Shown here piece by piece: positions 54,586 to 63,387 of a stretch of 64,000 nucleotides of DNA (position 1 is its first letter; each line of letters begins with the position of its first letter). The stretch is from Chitinophagaceae bacterium UBA4411 (GTDB taxonomy: Bacteria; Bacteroidota; Bacteroidia; Chitinophagales; Chitinophagaceae): the NCBI GenBank assembly GCA_002400415.1, contig DGQP01000015.1, positions 124,001 to 188,000 of the forward strand, in the 5' to 3' direction. A model generated the notes under the pieces. The model did not search any database. It worked only from the letters and a program-made list of their open reading frames with translations, and was not told the origin of the DNA. The position numbers and the translations under genes were made by a program.

Positions 54586-55911
54586 TTATGCTACTAACTC
54601 TTTAGCAAATACGGCTGCAAATGCCTGTTCAAAATCTGCTTTGATATCATCAATATGCTCAATGCCCACACTGATCCGCACGAGGTTGGGTAAAACGCCT
54701 GAAGCTGTTCTTTCTGCATCACTCAGTTGCTCATGTGTGGTGGAAGCGGGATGGATCGCTAATGTTTTTGCATCACCCACATTGGCCAAATGACTTACTA
54801 ATTTCAGGGAATCAATGAATTTGCGTCCGTTTTCCACGCCGCCTTTAATACCAAAATTCAATACACCACCAAATCCATTCGACAGGTATTTTTTAGCCAG
54901 TTCATGATACGGGCTGCTTTTCAGACCCGGGTACCAGACGAACTCTACCTGCGGGTGCGCCTCCAGCCATTGCGCCAGGTTCAATGCATTATCAACATGG
55001 CGTTGTACCCGCAGTGATAATGTTTCTAATCCCTGCAACAGCAGGAAAGAATTGAACGGGCTCAATGAAGGGCCAAAATCACGCAGACCCTCCACTCTTG
55101 CCCGGATAGCAAAAGCGATATTGGGTAAACCCAGCGGGTTTCCTTCACCAAATATCTCCCAGAATTTTAACCCGTGATAACCTTCACTGGGTTCGGTGAA
55201 CTGCGGGAATTTTCCATTACCCCAGTTATAATTACCTCCATCCACGATTACACCACCAATCGATGTGCCGTGACCACCGATCCATTTAGTGGCTGATTCA
55301 ACAACTACATTAGCACCATGCTCAAGCGGGCGGAATAAATAGCCACCGGCACCGAATGTATTATCCACGATCAGGGGGAGATCATATTCTTTAGCGATAG
55401 CTGCAATCTTTTTAAAATCCGGGATATTGAGACGCGGATTGCCGATTGTTTCCAGGTAAATAGCTTTGGTATTTTTATCAATGTGTTTTACAAAGCTTTC
55501 CGGATCGTCACCATCAGCAAAACGGGTTTCAATCCCCAGTCGCTTAAAAGCTACCTTGAACTGGTTGTACGTACCACCGTAGAGATAAGTGGTGGCGATG
55601 AAATTATCTCCGGCATGCAGAATATTATTCAGGGCAAGAAATTGAGCTGCCTGCCCTGAACCGGTTGCCAGCGCTGCAACACCGCCTTCAAGGGCAGCGA
55701 TCCGCTGTTCAAACACATCGGTGGTGGGATTCATGATCCGGGTATAAATATTCCCGAATGCTTTGAGGCCAAAAAGATTAGCGGCATGTTCGCTGTTATC
55801 AAAACCATAGGAAGTGGTTTGATAAATAGGAACAGCTCTTGCTTTAGTGGTAGGGTCAATCTGCTGACCTGCATGCAGTTGTAATGTTTCAAAATGAAGC
55901 GTAGTACTCAT
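54586..55911 (-). CDS. metY: O-acetylhomoserine sulfhydrylase (PLP enzyme)
   Basis: A 441-residue PLP-dependent enzyme of the Cys/Met metabolism family. The start FETLQLHAGQQIDPTTKARAVPIYQTTSY, the phosphate-binding TGSGQAAQFLAL, VDNTFGAGGYLFRP, and the Schiff-base Lys in ESATKWIGGHG are clear. The length of about 440, rather than 390, and HGTSIGGVIVDGG point to OAH sulfhydrylase, which makes homocysteine from O-acetylhomoserine and sulfide, instead of cystathionine gamma-synthase. First gene after the SAM riboswitch. Confidence 0.93.
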   Translation of the reverse strand: MSTTLHFETLQLHAGQQIDPTTKARAVPIYQTTSYGFDNSEHAANLFGLKAFGNIYTRIMNPTTDVFEQRIAALEGGVAALATGSGQAAQFLALNNILHAGDNFIATTYLYGGTYNQFKVAFKRLGIETRFADGDDPESFVKHIDKNTKAIYLETIGNPRLNIPDFKKIAAIAKEYDLPLIVDNTFGAGGYLFRPLEHGANVVVESATKWIGGHGTSIGGVIVDGGNYNWGNGKFPQFTEPSEGYHGLKFWEIFGEGNPLGLPNIAFAIRARVEGLRDFGPSLSPFNSFLLLQGLETLSLRVQRHVDNALNLAQWLEAHPQVEFVWYPGLKSSPYHELAKKYLSNGFGGVLNFGIKGGVENGRKFIDSLKLVSHLANVGDAKTLAIHPASTTHEQLSDAERTASGVLPNLVRISVGIEHIDDIKADFEQAFAAVFAKELVA

Positions 55912-56052
55912 AGTTAATAGGTTTATCTCATCATGCTGAATGATGAGAGGTTAAAAATTTTTTTGACTATTTGCTTGTTTTCTAACGTACCAGGAAGAGG
56001 CAAGAATAAGGATACCAGGGAGATTTTCTATAACCACTTTCCGGGATTGTGG

Positions 56053-56090
56053 ATAATAAAAAAGCTCACCTGATAAATCAGATGAGCTTT
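56053..56090 (-). terminator. Riboswitch-controlled terminator hairpin
   Basis: On the minus strand AAAGCTCATCTGA pairs with TCAGGTGAGCTTT (56061-56090) before TTTTTTATTAT. It forms the off state of the SAM riboswitch. Confidence 0.9.
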
Positions 56091-56121
56091 GAATATGTTA
56101 AAACATGATTTGAAGCTGTGA

Positions 56122-56235
56122 ATCTGACTTATCTGTCCCGACTTCATCGGGTTGGAATTGGCACCTTTCCCTGATAAAATCAGGGGAGGTTGTCAAGGCT
56201 TCAAAGGGCCATTACCCTCCGCCTTTCTTGATAAG
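56122..56235 (-). promoter_or_regulatory. SAM-I riboswitch (S box) with antiterminator
   Basis: Minus-strand aptamer 56235-56128. P1 is CTTATC/GATAAG. Conserved parts are AAGGCGGAGGG, the TGACAACC junction region, GGTGCCAATTCC and the ACCCGATG...CGGGACAG arm. The P1 3' strand GATAAGTCAGAT (56133-56122) can instead pair with ATCTGATTTATC (56083-56072) inside the terminator, 12 pairs with one G-U, so binding of SAM frees the terminator. This is an off-switch for the metY-metX-hom operon. Confidence 0.95.
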
Positions 56236-56253
56236 TTATTGAAAGAACTACTG

Positions 56254-56284
56254 CAAAGGAATAGCGGAATCTCCGCTCCGCCAA
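56254..56284 (-). promoter_or_regulatory. Candidate promoter of the methionine operon
   Basis: On the minus strand TTG (56284-56282), 20 bases, then TTCCTTTG (56261-56254), one mismatch from TAnnTTTG. The predicted start lies about 14 bases before the riboswitch P1 stem. Confidence 0.5.
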
Positions 56285-56344
56285 ATAAAATTTTGTAAAA
56301 AAAAGCTAACAGGCGTTTGAGAATTTGCCCGGAATGCTTGCCGG

Positions 56345-56893
56345 TTAAGCATTTTCAGCAGGGAGATTTTTCTGTAACCAATCCTTTTGTGAATGCGCAG
56401 TTTGTTCCAGCAGTACCTTCTTTTCAATTTTTTCCTGGGCATTCCGGATGGCTTTGCTGATCATAGCATGTTCAACGGCTTCTTCTTCTTTCATGCCCAT
56501 TGCTTTCATCATCTGGATGATCTTTTCGCCGCCAAAACGGTGGAATAAGGGTTCATCCAATGCAGACCATATCCACACTTCTTTTAAACCGAGACGTTCA
56601 AACAAGTCATTTTCTTTTTGAGGCAATGGATAGTGTTCAGCAAAAACAACGGGTTTGCCGGCAATATGCGGGGCGGTTACCTCTCTTGCTGTGAACAGGA
56701 GTGGTTGTTCAGTAGTTTCTTTTGCTATCTCCTTCTCTATCTCTCTCAGTGTTTCATCAAACCAGGAAATAAAAACAGTTTCTTTGTTTTTCTTCCATTC
56801 GGCTGCAAAGGCTTTTAGTTTACAGGGTTCACTCATCCAGATACGGTCGGTAATCTTCAGGGATTGTTCCTTTTTCTTAAATAAGCCAAACAT
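56345..56893 (-). CDS. Conserved-looking cytoplasmic protein of unknown function
   Basis: A 182-residue soluble protein with no signal peptide or membrane segment. It starts MFGLFKKKEQSLKITDRIWMS, a style common in uncharacterised Bacteroidota proteins, and has a Rossmann-like alternation (TVFISWFDETLREIEKEI, PVVFAEHYPLP, EVWIWSALDEPLF) and a charged helical C-terminus. I do not recognise the family. It has a promoter-like TTG-N19-TATTTTAG upstream and probably forms its own transcript, back to back in the same direction with the methionine operon 3' of it. Confidence 0.65.
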   Translation of the reverse strand: MFGLFKKKEQSLKITDRIWMSEPCKLKAFAAEWKKNKETVFISWFDETLREIEKEIAKETTEQPLLFTAREVTAPHIAGKPVVFAEHYPLPQKENDLFERLGLKEVWIWSALDEPLFHRFGGEKIIQMMKAMGMKEEEAVEHAMISKAIRNAQEKIEKKVLLEQTAHSQKDWLQKNLPAENA

Positions 56894-56910
56894 AAGTCAC
56901 AATTATTGGG

Positions 56911-56940
56911 CTAAAATAGGAAAGAGGCTGCATAACGCAA
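56911..56940 (-). promoter_or_regulatory. Candidate promoter of the 56345-56893 gene
   Basis: On the minus strand TTG (56940-56938), 19 bases, then TATTTTAG (56918-56911), one mismatch from TAnnTTTG; about 18 bases before the ATG. Confidence 0.5.
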
Positions 56941-56986
56941 CCCCTTTCCGTCCCGAATCCATTGAAAAACTATAGAAGACCAACTA

Positions 56987-57607
56987 TTACTGGTTCATTG
57001 CCGTGGTTGTTTCCACTTTAGTGCCTGCATAAACCCAGGGTTTGGGTTGAGCAGGTACTTTAGACTTCATTTTTGTTTTAGCTGTTTTTGTTTGCACCAC
57101 CACAGGCTCTTCTGTGGCAGGTGCAAAAACAGCCAGCGGTTCTGCATCATTATAGGGCTTGCCAATAATGATGCTTAATGTATTGGCATCTTTATCATAG
57201 ATCAGTGTTCCTTCAGGAACCTCTTTCCCATCTTCTGTTTTTTGCGCTGGTATCTTGTATGTTGCCGGTGACCTTCTGAGCATTGCTTTGATCTTTCCCT
57301 GTGGCAGACCTTCCACCCAAACAACACCTTTGTTGGTTTCATCCGGGGAAATTTTTACAAAGGGAGCATCCAGGTTGGAGGCGGATTCATACTGGCCCAA
57401 AGCCGGGAACGCCTGAATGGGTGCAGAAGTTTTTACGGGCACCATTTTGTCTTTATATTTTGCGTTGATAGAATCAACAGTAGGATTATTCTTTGCTTCC
57501 CAGGTACTGGTTGTTGCAGGAACTGCGGTAGTTGTTTCCTGGGCTGCGGCTGTTACAAACAAGGCAGACAAAGCGATTCCTGCCATTGTGAAAATGGATT
57601 TTTTCAT
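56987..57607 (-). CDS. Secreted protein of unknown function
   Basis: A 206-residue protein with a signal peptide (MKKSIFTMAGIALSALFVTAAAQ) and a Thr/Ala-rich mature N-terminus. The middle is a small beta-type domain (GVVWVEGLPQGKIKAMLRRSPATYKIPAQ, LIYDKDANTLSIIIGK). The tail is rich in Val, Thr and Lys (VVVQTKTAKTKMKSKVPAQPKP), perhaps surface-exposed. No family is recognised. It is divergent from uvrA. Confidence 0.65.
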   Translation of the reverse strand: MKKSIFTMAGIALSALFVTAAAQETTTAVPATTSTWEAKNNPTVDSINAKYKDKMVPVKTSAPIQAFPALGQYESASNLDAPFVKISPDETNKGVVWVEGLPQGKIKAMLRRSPATYKIPAQKTEDGKEVPEGTLIYDKDANTLSIIIGKPYNDAEPLAVFAPATEEPVVVQTKTAKTKMKSKVPAQPKPWVYAGTKVETTTAMNQ

Positions 57608-57807
57608 ATCGTATTTATTTTTTGTGATTGAATTGGTACTCCGGACAGAGAATATGAAATACTGTGCCAGAATCTTTTTTTGTGGATAACTGGTAATGTC
57701 GTTTTTCCACGTGCTGTTGATTCCCCGATCTGCTTTTTAACTTTCCGGCTGCCCGGTTGTTTACCTGCAGGAGTAAAAACCGGCTGTTTCCCGGCCGGCA
57801 GAATCAG

Positions 57808-57815
57808 TATCTTCG
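57808..57815 (+). promoter_or_regulatory. Candidate -7 promoter box of uvrA
   Basis: TATCTTCG, one mismatch from TAnnTTTG, ends 14 bases before the uvrA ATG. The same octamer is found before the AraC-type gene. Confidence 0.4.
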
Positions 57816-57829
57816 CAAACCCTCAGTAT

Positions 57830-60691
57830 ATGGCAAAAGAAAATGGAATAAGCTCACCAGTACCGGAAACAGAAATGATAGAAGTGTACGGAGCCAGGGT
57901 GCACAACCTGAAGAATATAGATATATCTATACCGAAGAACCAGCTCGTGGTAATCACCGGTATCAGCGGCAGTGGTAAATCATCATTGGCCTTCGATACT
58001 ATTTATTCCGAAGGCCAGCGGCGCTATATGGAGACCTTTGGCGCCTATGCCCGCCAGTTCATCGGTGATATGGAACGGCCGGACGTAGATAAGATCACCG
58101 GCCTGTCTCCTGTGATTTCCATCGAACAAAAAACCACCAATAAAAACCCCCGGTCAACAGTGGGTACGATCACCGAGGTCTATGATTTTCTCCGGCTCTT
58201 ATTTGCCAGGGTGGGGGAAGCTCATTCTTACAATACCGGCAAAAAGATGGTGAAGTGGAGCGAGGAAGAGATCTTGGAAAATATTTTTACGAAGTATAAA
58301 AATAAAAAGATCAGCCTGCTGGCACCGCTGGTAAGGGGACGAAAAGGGCATTACCGGGAATTGTTTGAAGATGTCAGAAAGAAAGGCTACCTGAAAGTGC
58401 GGATAGATGGCGAAGTAAAAGATATCGTCCCTAAGATGCAGGTGGACCGCTACAAAATTCATGACATTGAACTGGTGGTGGACCGGCTGCAGGTAACGGA
58501 TGATCTCCGGTCAAGATTAAGCCAGAGTGTGCAACAAACATTGAAGCTGGGAAAGGACCTTATGTTCCTGCTGGTAAACGACAGCGATAAAACCATTCAA
58601 TACAGCAAGCAACTGATGTGCGAGGATACCGGTATCAGTTATGAAGAACCGTCTCCCAATGCATTTTCTTTTAACTCACCATACGGCGCCTGCCCGACCT
58701 GTAAGGGTTTGGGTAATGTATATACCATTGATATGGGCGAGGTACTGCCCGATAAGAGTAAAAGTGTAAAAGAAGGCGGTATTGCCCCTTTGGGTGAGGA
58801 AAGAGAAGCCAGCGTATTCAACCAGGTGGTGGAATTTGCCAAAAAGAACAAGATCAAATTAGATACACCCATTAATAAATTGACGCAGGCACAACTGGAT
58901 CTTTTATTATACGGTGACAAGGATATCAATGCATCGCTGGAAGTGGATACAGATGATGAAACGGTACCGGATATCTACACCGGCAGTTATGAAGGTATTA
59001 TCCCCATGTTGAAAAGATGGTTTTCTTCCACACAAAGTACGGAAGCATTAAGGGAGTGGGTGCAACAGTTCATGACGATGAAGCCCTGCGTGACCTGTAA
59101 CGGTGCCCGGTTAAAAAAAGAAAGTCTCTGGTTCAAAGTGGCGGGCAGAAATATTGCCGAGCTCAGTAATATGAACCTGGATAATTTATATGCCTGGTTT
59201 GATGGTATTGAACTCAGGATCGGTAACAAACAAAAAACGATTGCCAAGGATGTATTGAAAGAGATCAGGGAACGGTTACAGTTCTTACTGGATGTTGGTC
59301 TTACTTATTTAACACTGAACCGTTCTTCCAAGAGCCTGAGCGGTGGTGAATCACAGCGTATCCGCCTGGCCACACAAATCGGTTCGCAATTACAGGGGAT
59401 CACGTATATATTGGACGAACCTTCCATTGGCCTGCACCAGCGGGATAATCACCGGTTGATAGAAGCATTAAAAAACCTGCGGGATATCGGTAACAGCGTA
59501 TTGGTGGTGGAACATGATAAAGACATTATGCTGGCGGCCGATCACTTGATTGATATCGGCCCGAAAGCCGGCTTTCATGGAGGCAGGGTGGTGGCGCAGG
59601 GCGAACCAAAGGAAATGCTCAGGTTAGATACGCTTACAGCAGGCTACCTGAATGGTCGTCACCGCATTCCCGTTCCCGGGGAAAGAAGAAAAGGGAATGG
59701 TAAATTCCTGGAATTAAAAGGATCGAAGGGAAACAACCTCCGGAATGTGGATGTGAAATTTCCATTGGGCCAGTTTATCGTGGTAACAGGGGTGAGCGGC
59801 AGTGGCAAATCAACCCTGATTAATGAAACACTGTATCCTATTTTATCCAAACATGCTTTTGGTTCCAAGGTCGTGCCGCTGGAATATAAATCCGTCAAAG
59901 GATTGGAGCAGATAGATAAAGTGATCGAGATCGATCAGTCGCCGATAGGACGAACACCAAGAAGCAATCCGGCCACCTATTGCGGCTTCTTTACCGACAT
60001 AAGGACTTTATTTGCTTCTGTACCGGAAGCAAAGATCAGGGGTTATAATGCAGGCCGTTTTTCTTTCAATGTGAAAGCCGGCCGTTGTGATGTATGTGAA
60101 GGTGGCGGCATGCGGGTGATCGAGATGAATTTTTTACCGGATGTATATGTGCATTGTGAAAAGTGTAATGGCCGCCGTTACAACCGGGAAACGCTGGAGA
60201 TCCGGTATAAAGGCAAATCCATTTCCGATGTGCTGGATATGACGGTGGAAGAAGCTGTGGAGTTCTTCCAGGCAGTTCCGTATATCTACCGCAAGATAAA
60301 AGTGCTGGAAGAAGTGGGATTGGGTTATATCACATTAGGGCAGTCAGCAGTAACCTTAAGTGGTGGTGAAGCACAACGGGTAAAACTATCTACAGAACTC
60401 TCCAAAAGAGATACCGGCAAGACATTTTATATTTTAGATGAGCCCACCACGGGTCTTCATTTTGAGGATATCCAGCACTTGCTGGATGTATTGAATAAAC
60501 TGGTGGACCGGGGAAATACAGTATTGGTAATCGAACACAATATGGATGTGATCAAAGTGGCCGATCATATTATTGACCTGGGGCCGGAAGGGGGAGACGG
60601 GGGCGGAAGGATCTTATTTGAAGGAACCCCGGAAGGCTTGCTGAAATGCAAGGAAAGTTATACAGGGGAATTTCTGAAAATGGAATTATAA
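57830..60691 (+). CDS. uvrA: Excinuclease ABC subunit A
   Basis: A 953-residue UvrA, the damage-sensing ATPase of nucleotide excision repair. The first ABC half has GISGSGKSS at about 44-52, the first zinc module begins CPTCKGLG and ends with CVTCNGAR, and the signature LSGGESQRIRLA is followed by ITYILDEPSIGLHQRD. The second half has GVSGSGKST, a zinc module CDVCEGGG...CEKCNGRRY, TLSGGEAQRVKLS and FYILDEPTTGLHFED. ATG 57830 is chosen over the ORF start 150 bases upstream, because the extra 50 residues would be unlike UvrA and a promoter-like box lies inside them. Single gene with its own terminator. Confidence 0.98.
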   Translation: MAKENGISSPVPETEMIEVYGARVHNLKNIDISIPKNQLVVITGISGSGKSSLAFDTIYSEGQRRYMETFGAYARQFIGDMERPDVDKITGLSPVISIEQKTTNKNPRSTVGTITEVYDFLRLLFARVGEAHSYNTGKKMVKWSEEEILENIFTKYKNKKISLLAPLVRGRKGHYRELFEDVRKKGYLKVRIDGEVKDIVPKMQVDRYKIHDIELVVDRLQVTDDLRSRLSQSVQQTLKLGKDLMFLLVNDSDKTIQYSKQLMCEDTGISYEEPSPNAFSFNSPYGACPTCKGLGNVYTIDMGEVLPDKSKSVKEGGIAPLGEEREASVFNQVVEFAKKNKIKLDTPINKLTQAQLDLLLYGDKDINASLEVDTDDETVPDIYTGSYEGIIPMLKRWFSSTQSTEALREWVQQFMTMKPCVTCNGARLKKESLWFKVAGRNIAELSNMNLDNLYAWFDGIELRIGNKQKTIAKDVLKEIRERLQFLLDVGLTYLTLNRSSKSLSGGESQRIRLATQIGSQLQGITYILDEPSIGLHQRDNHRLIEALKNLRDIGNSVLVVEHDKDIMLAADHLIDIGPKAGFHGGRVVAQGEPKEMLRLDTLTAGYLNGRHRIPVPGERRKGNGKFLELKGSKGNNLRNVDVKFPLGQFIVVTGVSGSGKSTLINETLYPILSKHAFGSKVVPLEYKSVKGLEQIDKVIEIDQSPIGRTPRSNPATYCGFFTDIRTLFASVPEAKIRGYNAGRFSFNVKAGRCDVCEGGGMRVIEMNFLPDVYVHCEKCNGRRYNRETLEIRYKGKSISDVLDMTVEEAVEFFQAVPYIYRKIKVLEEVGLGYITLGQSAVTLSGGEAQRVKLSTELSKRDTGKTFYILDEPTTGLHFEDIQHLLDVLNKLVDRGNTVLVIEHNMDVIKVADHIIDLGPEGGDGGGRILFEGTPEGLLKCKESYTGEFLKMEL

Positions 60692-60727
60692 AAAAAGAAG
60701 CCAGTTGTTACAACTGGCTTCTTTTTT
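60690..60727. terminator. Bidirectional terminator between uvrA and the Yip1-family gene
   Basis: GAAGCCAGTTG/CAACTGGCTTC hairpin (60697-60721) flanked by an A run on the left and a T run on the right, serving both convergent genes. Confidence 0.9.
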
Positions 60728-60741
60728 ATCAACGAATAATA

Positions 60742-61353
60742 TCATAATCTGAAACTTCCATAGTCAAGACCATAAGACAGTCCAAAGGCAGACATTAATA
60801 TTTTTTGAAGAATCAATCCAATAACTACAAATACTACAATAATTGTAATCAGGGATACAACAAAATAACCTACCTGCTTATCCTGAGGGGTCTTTTTTAG
60901 CTTAGGTAATCCTATATATAAAAGATAGAGTCCATAAAGGCCCGCCAGACTACCAATTATGGCAAGTGAAGGAATAATTGCCAATAATCCTCCCACCCAA
61001 CCAGGCGTCCATGAATAAGCAACCAGCTGAACAGATTTACCCATATTTTTTTCCGACCCGAATGATGGTGCTAAGGCATCAATAACAAAGGCACTTACAA
61101 AAACGCTTAATAAAGCACCAGCCAGGACCGTGATGCCCTGGTAGATACCCCAATCCATACCCTTGACCCTGAAAAAGCCAACATTGATACCAATAAATGC
61201 ATAGCCAATAAAGGCTGCAACTGCAGCAGCGCCGGCTAATGGGAGCACATAGCCAGTAATAATCCCGGGAGTATTGGGCTCTTCTCCATTAATGACGTCC
61301 CATTCTTTGACAGGAGCAATGATGATATTTTTTGCTCTTTCAATTAAGTTCAT
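60742..61353 (-). CDS. Yip1-family membrane protein
   Basis: A 203-residue protein with five predicted hydrophobic helices. The N-terminal ERAKNIIIAPVKEWDVINGEEP is the usual start of bacterial Yip1 (PF04893) proteins, and LVAYSWTPGWVGGLLAIIPSL matches the conserved YSxxP-like core. The function of bacterial members is unknown; a membrane-organising role is assumed for the family. It is convergent with uvrA. Confidence 0.82.
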   Translation of the reverse strand: MNLIERAKNIIIAPVKEWDVINGEEPNTPGIITGYVLPLAGAAAVAAFIGYAFIGINVGFFRVKGMDWGIYQGITVLAGALLSVFVSAFVIDALAPSFGSEKNMGKSVQLVAYSWTPGWVGGLLAIIPSLAIIGSLAGLYGLYLLYIGLPKLKKTPQDKQVGYFVVSLITIIVVFVVIGLILQKILMSAFGLSYGLDYGSFRL

Positions 61354-61865
61354 TGTGGTTGATTTTGGTTTATGGGCCTACTCGTTTGGCTTTTCGGCAT
61401 TCGCCCCTGTCAATGAATCCATAACGATCCTCCGGCAGGTCTGTCGGCCTAAAGTAGGCATCTTTTTCAAAAATCCGCTCACCGAAAAGGGGTATTTTTT
61501 GAACCCGTTAATAACAGGTAATGAAATCGTAATGCTATAAAAGAAGATATAGGTAAAAAAGGGGAGTGAAATTCCCGCAGGCAGCGGCAGGAAGTGATTG
61601 AAAAAATCGTTCAGGGGCCAGCGATACTGGTTTTTCACCTGGATACGGGATTAGAACAATTTCCCTGCCCTGCGGGTTTTCTTAGTTATTGGCAATGTAA
61701 AAAGAACTCCTGGGTAATAAGCCAATAAGCGGTGGCAGAGAGTGTTTAATAAAATTTATACTATGTGAGAGTACCAATAGAGAACGGATCAGGTTTGTCA
61801 ACCAGGGTATCAGATTTTATTAAGCTCTCTGCCGCTTATTGGACAGCGTTTATAATACGTTCAAA
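61354..61865. other. Gene-poor stretch with a large inverted repeat
   Basis: 512 bases between the Yip1-family gene and the small T9SS-like protein gene. A GTG-started frame on the minus strand (61638-61378, 86 codons) has one hydrophobic segment but no recognisable homology, and I do not call it a gene. The inverted repeat at 61722-61842 is the only clear structure. Confidence 0.5.
61722..61842. repeat. 121-bp element bounded by imperfect inverted repeats
   Basis: Left arm 61722-61755 and right arm 61814-61842 share CCAATAAGCGG, CAGAGAG and TTAATAAAAT in inverted order, with small insertions in the left arm, and enclose 58 bases. It lies downstream of the minus-strand gene that ends at 61866. 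It could be a long hairpin ending that transcript or the relic of a MITE-like element; no clear target-site duplication is seen. Confidence 0.65.
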
Positions 61866-62240
61866 TTATCTTATTTCAAATTCACCGCTGGCTGTTTCTT
61901 CATCACCCGAGAAAACACGGTAAATGTATTTACCACGGGCCAGCCCGGCTATTTTTAAATGATCTTTTGGTTTCATTTTGGAATGCTCTATCAGTGTGCC
62001 TGACAGATCAAATACAAAAAAATCAAGCTCCTTTTCTTTTGCCACCACATGCATTTTCCTTTTTACCATATCCGGGTAAATCTTCACGGCATTGTTGTTT
62101 TTGGAAGATGCGGCAGTGTTCTTTTTGGGTTCTTCTTCAACAGGCTTGCCTGCTGCGGAAGACTGGCCGGATAACAGCACACCCGTGCTTACTGCCAGTA
62201 TATACAGTGCTTTTTTGGAGGAAAAGAAAAGGGGTTTCAT
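61866..62240 (-). CDS. Small secreted protein consisting mainly of a T9SS-like C-terminal domain
   Basis: A 124-residue protein. It has a signal peptide (KKALYILAVSTGVLLSGQSSAAG), a short Lys/Asn linker (about 31-50), then VKIYPDMVKRKMHVVAKEKELDFFVFDLSGTLIEH and LARGKYIYRVFSGDEETASGEFEIR, the beta-sandwich pattern of Por-secretion tails (YP, D-x-x-G, L-x-x-G-x-Y). There is no cargo domain. It may be a free-standing domain used in the periplasm or at the surface, or a decayed remnant of a larger protein. It sits 25 bases after the beta-barrel gene. Confidence 0.7.
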   Translation of the reverse strand: MKPLFFSSKKALYILAVSTGVLLSGQSSAAGKPVEEEPKKNTAASSKNNNAVKIYPDMVKRKMHVVAKEKELDFFVFDLSGTLIEHSKMKPKDHLKIAGLARGKYIYRVFSGDEETASGEFEIR

Positions 62241-62265
62241 AGTGGTTCGGTTTTATACTGAGTTA

Positions 62266-63243
62266 TCAATAGAATACAGGACATCTCAGCTGGCGTCTTG
62301 CCCTTCCGTTTGGTGAATTATCACCATTAATTCTCCATCCCAGGCGAAGCATACCGGAGAAGAAAGCATCATTCTCAGTAGGGTCGCCACGTTGTGAATT
62401 AATGAAGGGACGGTTCTGGCTTGGATTGGCTATTGTTTCCCTGTAAGCCAGTTGCCTTGCCATTGTTGCTTCTGTTGGTGTCAGGTAAGTATTGAAGTAA
62501 ACAGGATTGATATACTTGGTACTAACATCGTCAATATAATCAGTAAATGTTTTGCGGTGGAGAATTTCGAAACCCAGATACATGGTTTCTTTGATGTAGT
62601 ACTTGAACCCGAGACCCACCGGAATTTCCTGTTGCCATAAAGAATACTCTTTACGGTCGGGATATTCTGACATCCCCTGGCCTTCGGTTCTTAATGGTTT
62701 CAGATCCACCCAGGTTTTATCACCATTCGGGGCGATGTATTCTCCCTGCGGATTCATATGAAACATACCAAAACCAACGACTGCATAGGGACGCAGCTTG
62801 TGCTCTAATCCTTCATACTGTTCAAAGAAAACAGTGGGGTAGAATTCAAGGGCAGCATAGCCTTCCGTTAATTTCGACTGGAATTTCAGGTTTCTCTGTT
62901 TCCTGAAACGCTCGGCACCACCTTTATTGTCGATGATCGCATCATCACCTTCCAGGTGACCGGAATTGAGAGCCACCCGCAATCCAAGAAATTCGGCCGG
63001 ATAATAATTTACGAAAAGGCCTTTCATCAGTTTGGTGAAAGGAAAGTTGACATCTTTTACGAAGGTCTTCCCAACGCCTTGTGTTCCGCCAAGGTCACCA
63101 AGGAAAAATGAAGGTCCAAGGCCAAGGCCTATTTCAAATTTTCCATCAGATGAACTGATTGATTGGGCTGAGGTACCGAGTGAAGAGATGGCAACGAGAC
63201 AAACTAGTACGATGTAACGTACCTTGAGTACACTTGTTCTCAT
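62266..63243 (-). CDS. Outer-membrane beta-barrel protein (DUF6089-like)
   Basis: A 325-residue protein with a signal peptide ending GTSAQ. Alternating hydrophobic strands with aromatic girdles (FEIGLGLGPSFFLGDLGG, LRPYAVVGFGMFHMNP, EIPVGLGFKYYIKETMYLGFEILHRKTFTDYIDDVS) mark an outer-membrane barrel of the type annotated DUF6089 or porin-family in Bacteroidota. GDLGG after the first strand is typical. The last 30 residues are basic and do not end in the usual aromatic residue pattern except for the final Tyr. Function unknown; a structural or T9SS-related role cannot be excluded. Confidence 0.78.
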   Translation of the reverse strand: MRTSVLKVRYIVLVCLVAISSLGTSAQSISSSDGKFEIGLGLGPSFFLGDLGGTQGVGKTFVKDVNFPFTKLMKGLFVNYYPAEFLGLRVALNSGHLEGDDAIIDNKGGAERFRKQRNLKFQSKLTEGYAALEFYPTVFFEQYEGLEHKLRPYAVVGFGMFHMNPQGEYIAPNGDKTWVDLKPLRTEGQGMSEYPDRKEYSLWQQEIPVGLGFKYYIKETMYLGFEILHRKTFTDYIDDVSTKYINPVYFNTYLTPTEATMARQLAYRETIANPSQNRPFINSQRGDPTENDAFFSGMLRLGWRINGDNSPNGRARRQLRCPVFY

Positions 63244-63279
63244 AGTATCAGATTTCTGGTTTTTCTACTATTGGATTTT

Positions 63280-63308
63280 CAAGACTAAAGTAGAGAAACT
63301 ATAATCAA
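63280..63308 (-). promoter_or_regulatory. Candidate promoter of the beta-barrel gene
   Basis: On the minus strand TTG (63308-63306), 18 bases, then TAGTCTTG (63287-63280), one mismatch from TAnnTTTG, about 36 bases before the ATG. Confidence 0.45.
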
Positions 63309-63387
63309 CATAGAAGATATTAGCAGGCCTTTTTTTGTTTTTTGATCCCGAATTTGTTTTATTACGTAGGGGATTTACGAAAAATGA

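Noticed and set aside
57681..57689. Exact DnaA box TTATCCACA (minus strand), and another at 56048-56056
   Set aside because: Two isolated 9-mers 1.6 kb apart are near chance expectation in 64 kb, and the second lies next to the riboswitch terminator.
61378..61638. 86-codon minus-strand frame
   Set aside because: GTG start, no recognisable family, no promoter or coupling; described only as part of the gene-poor stretch.
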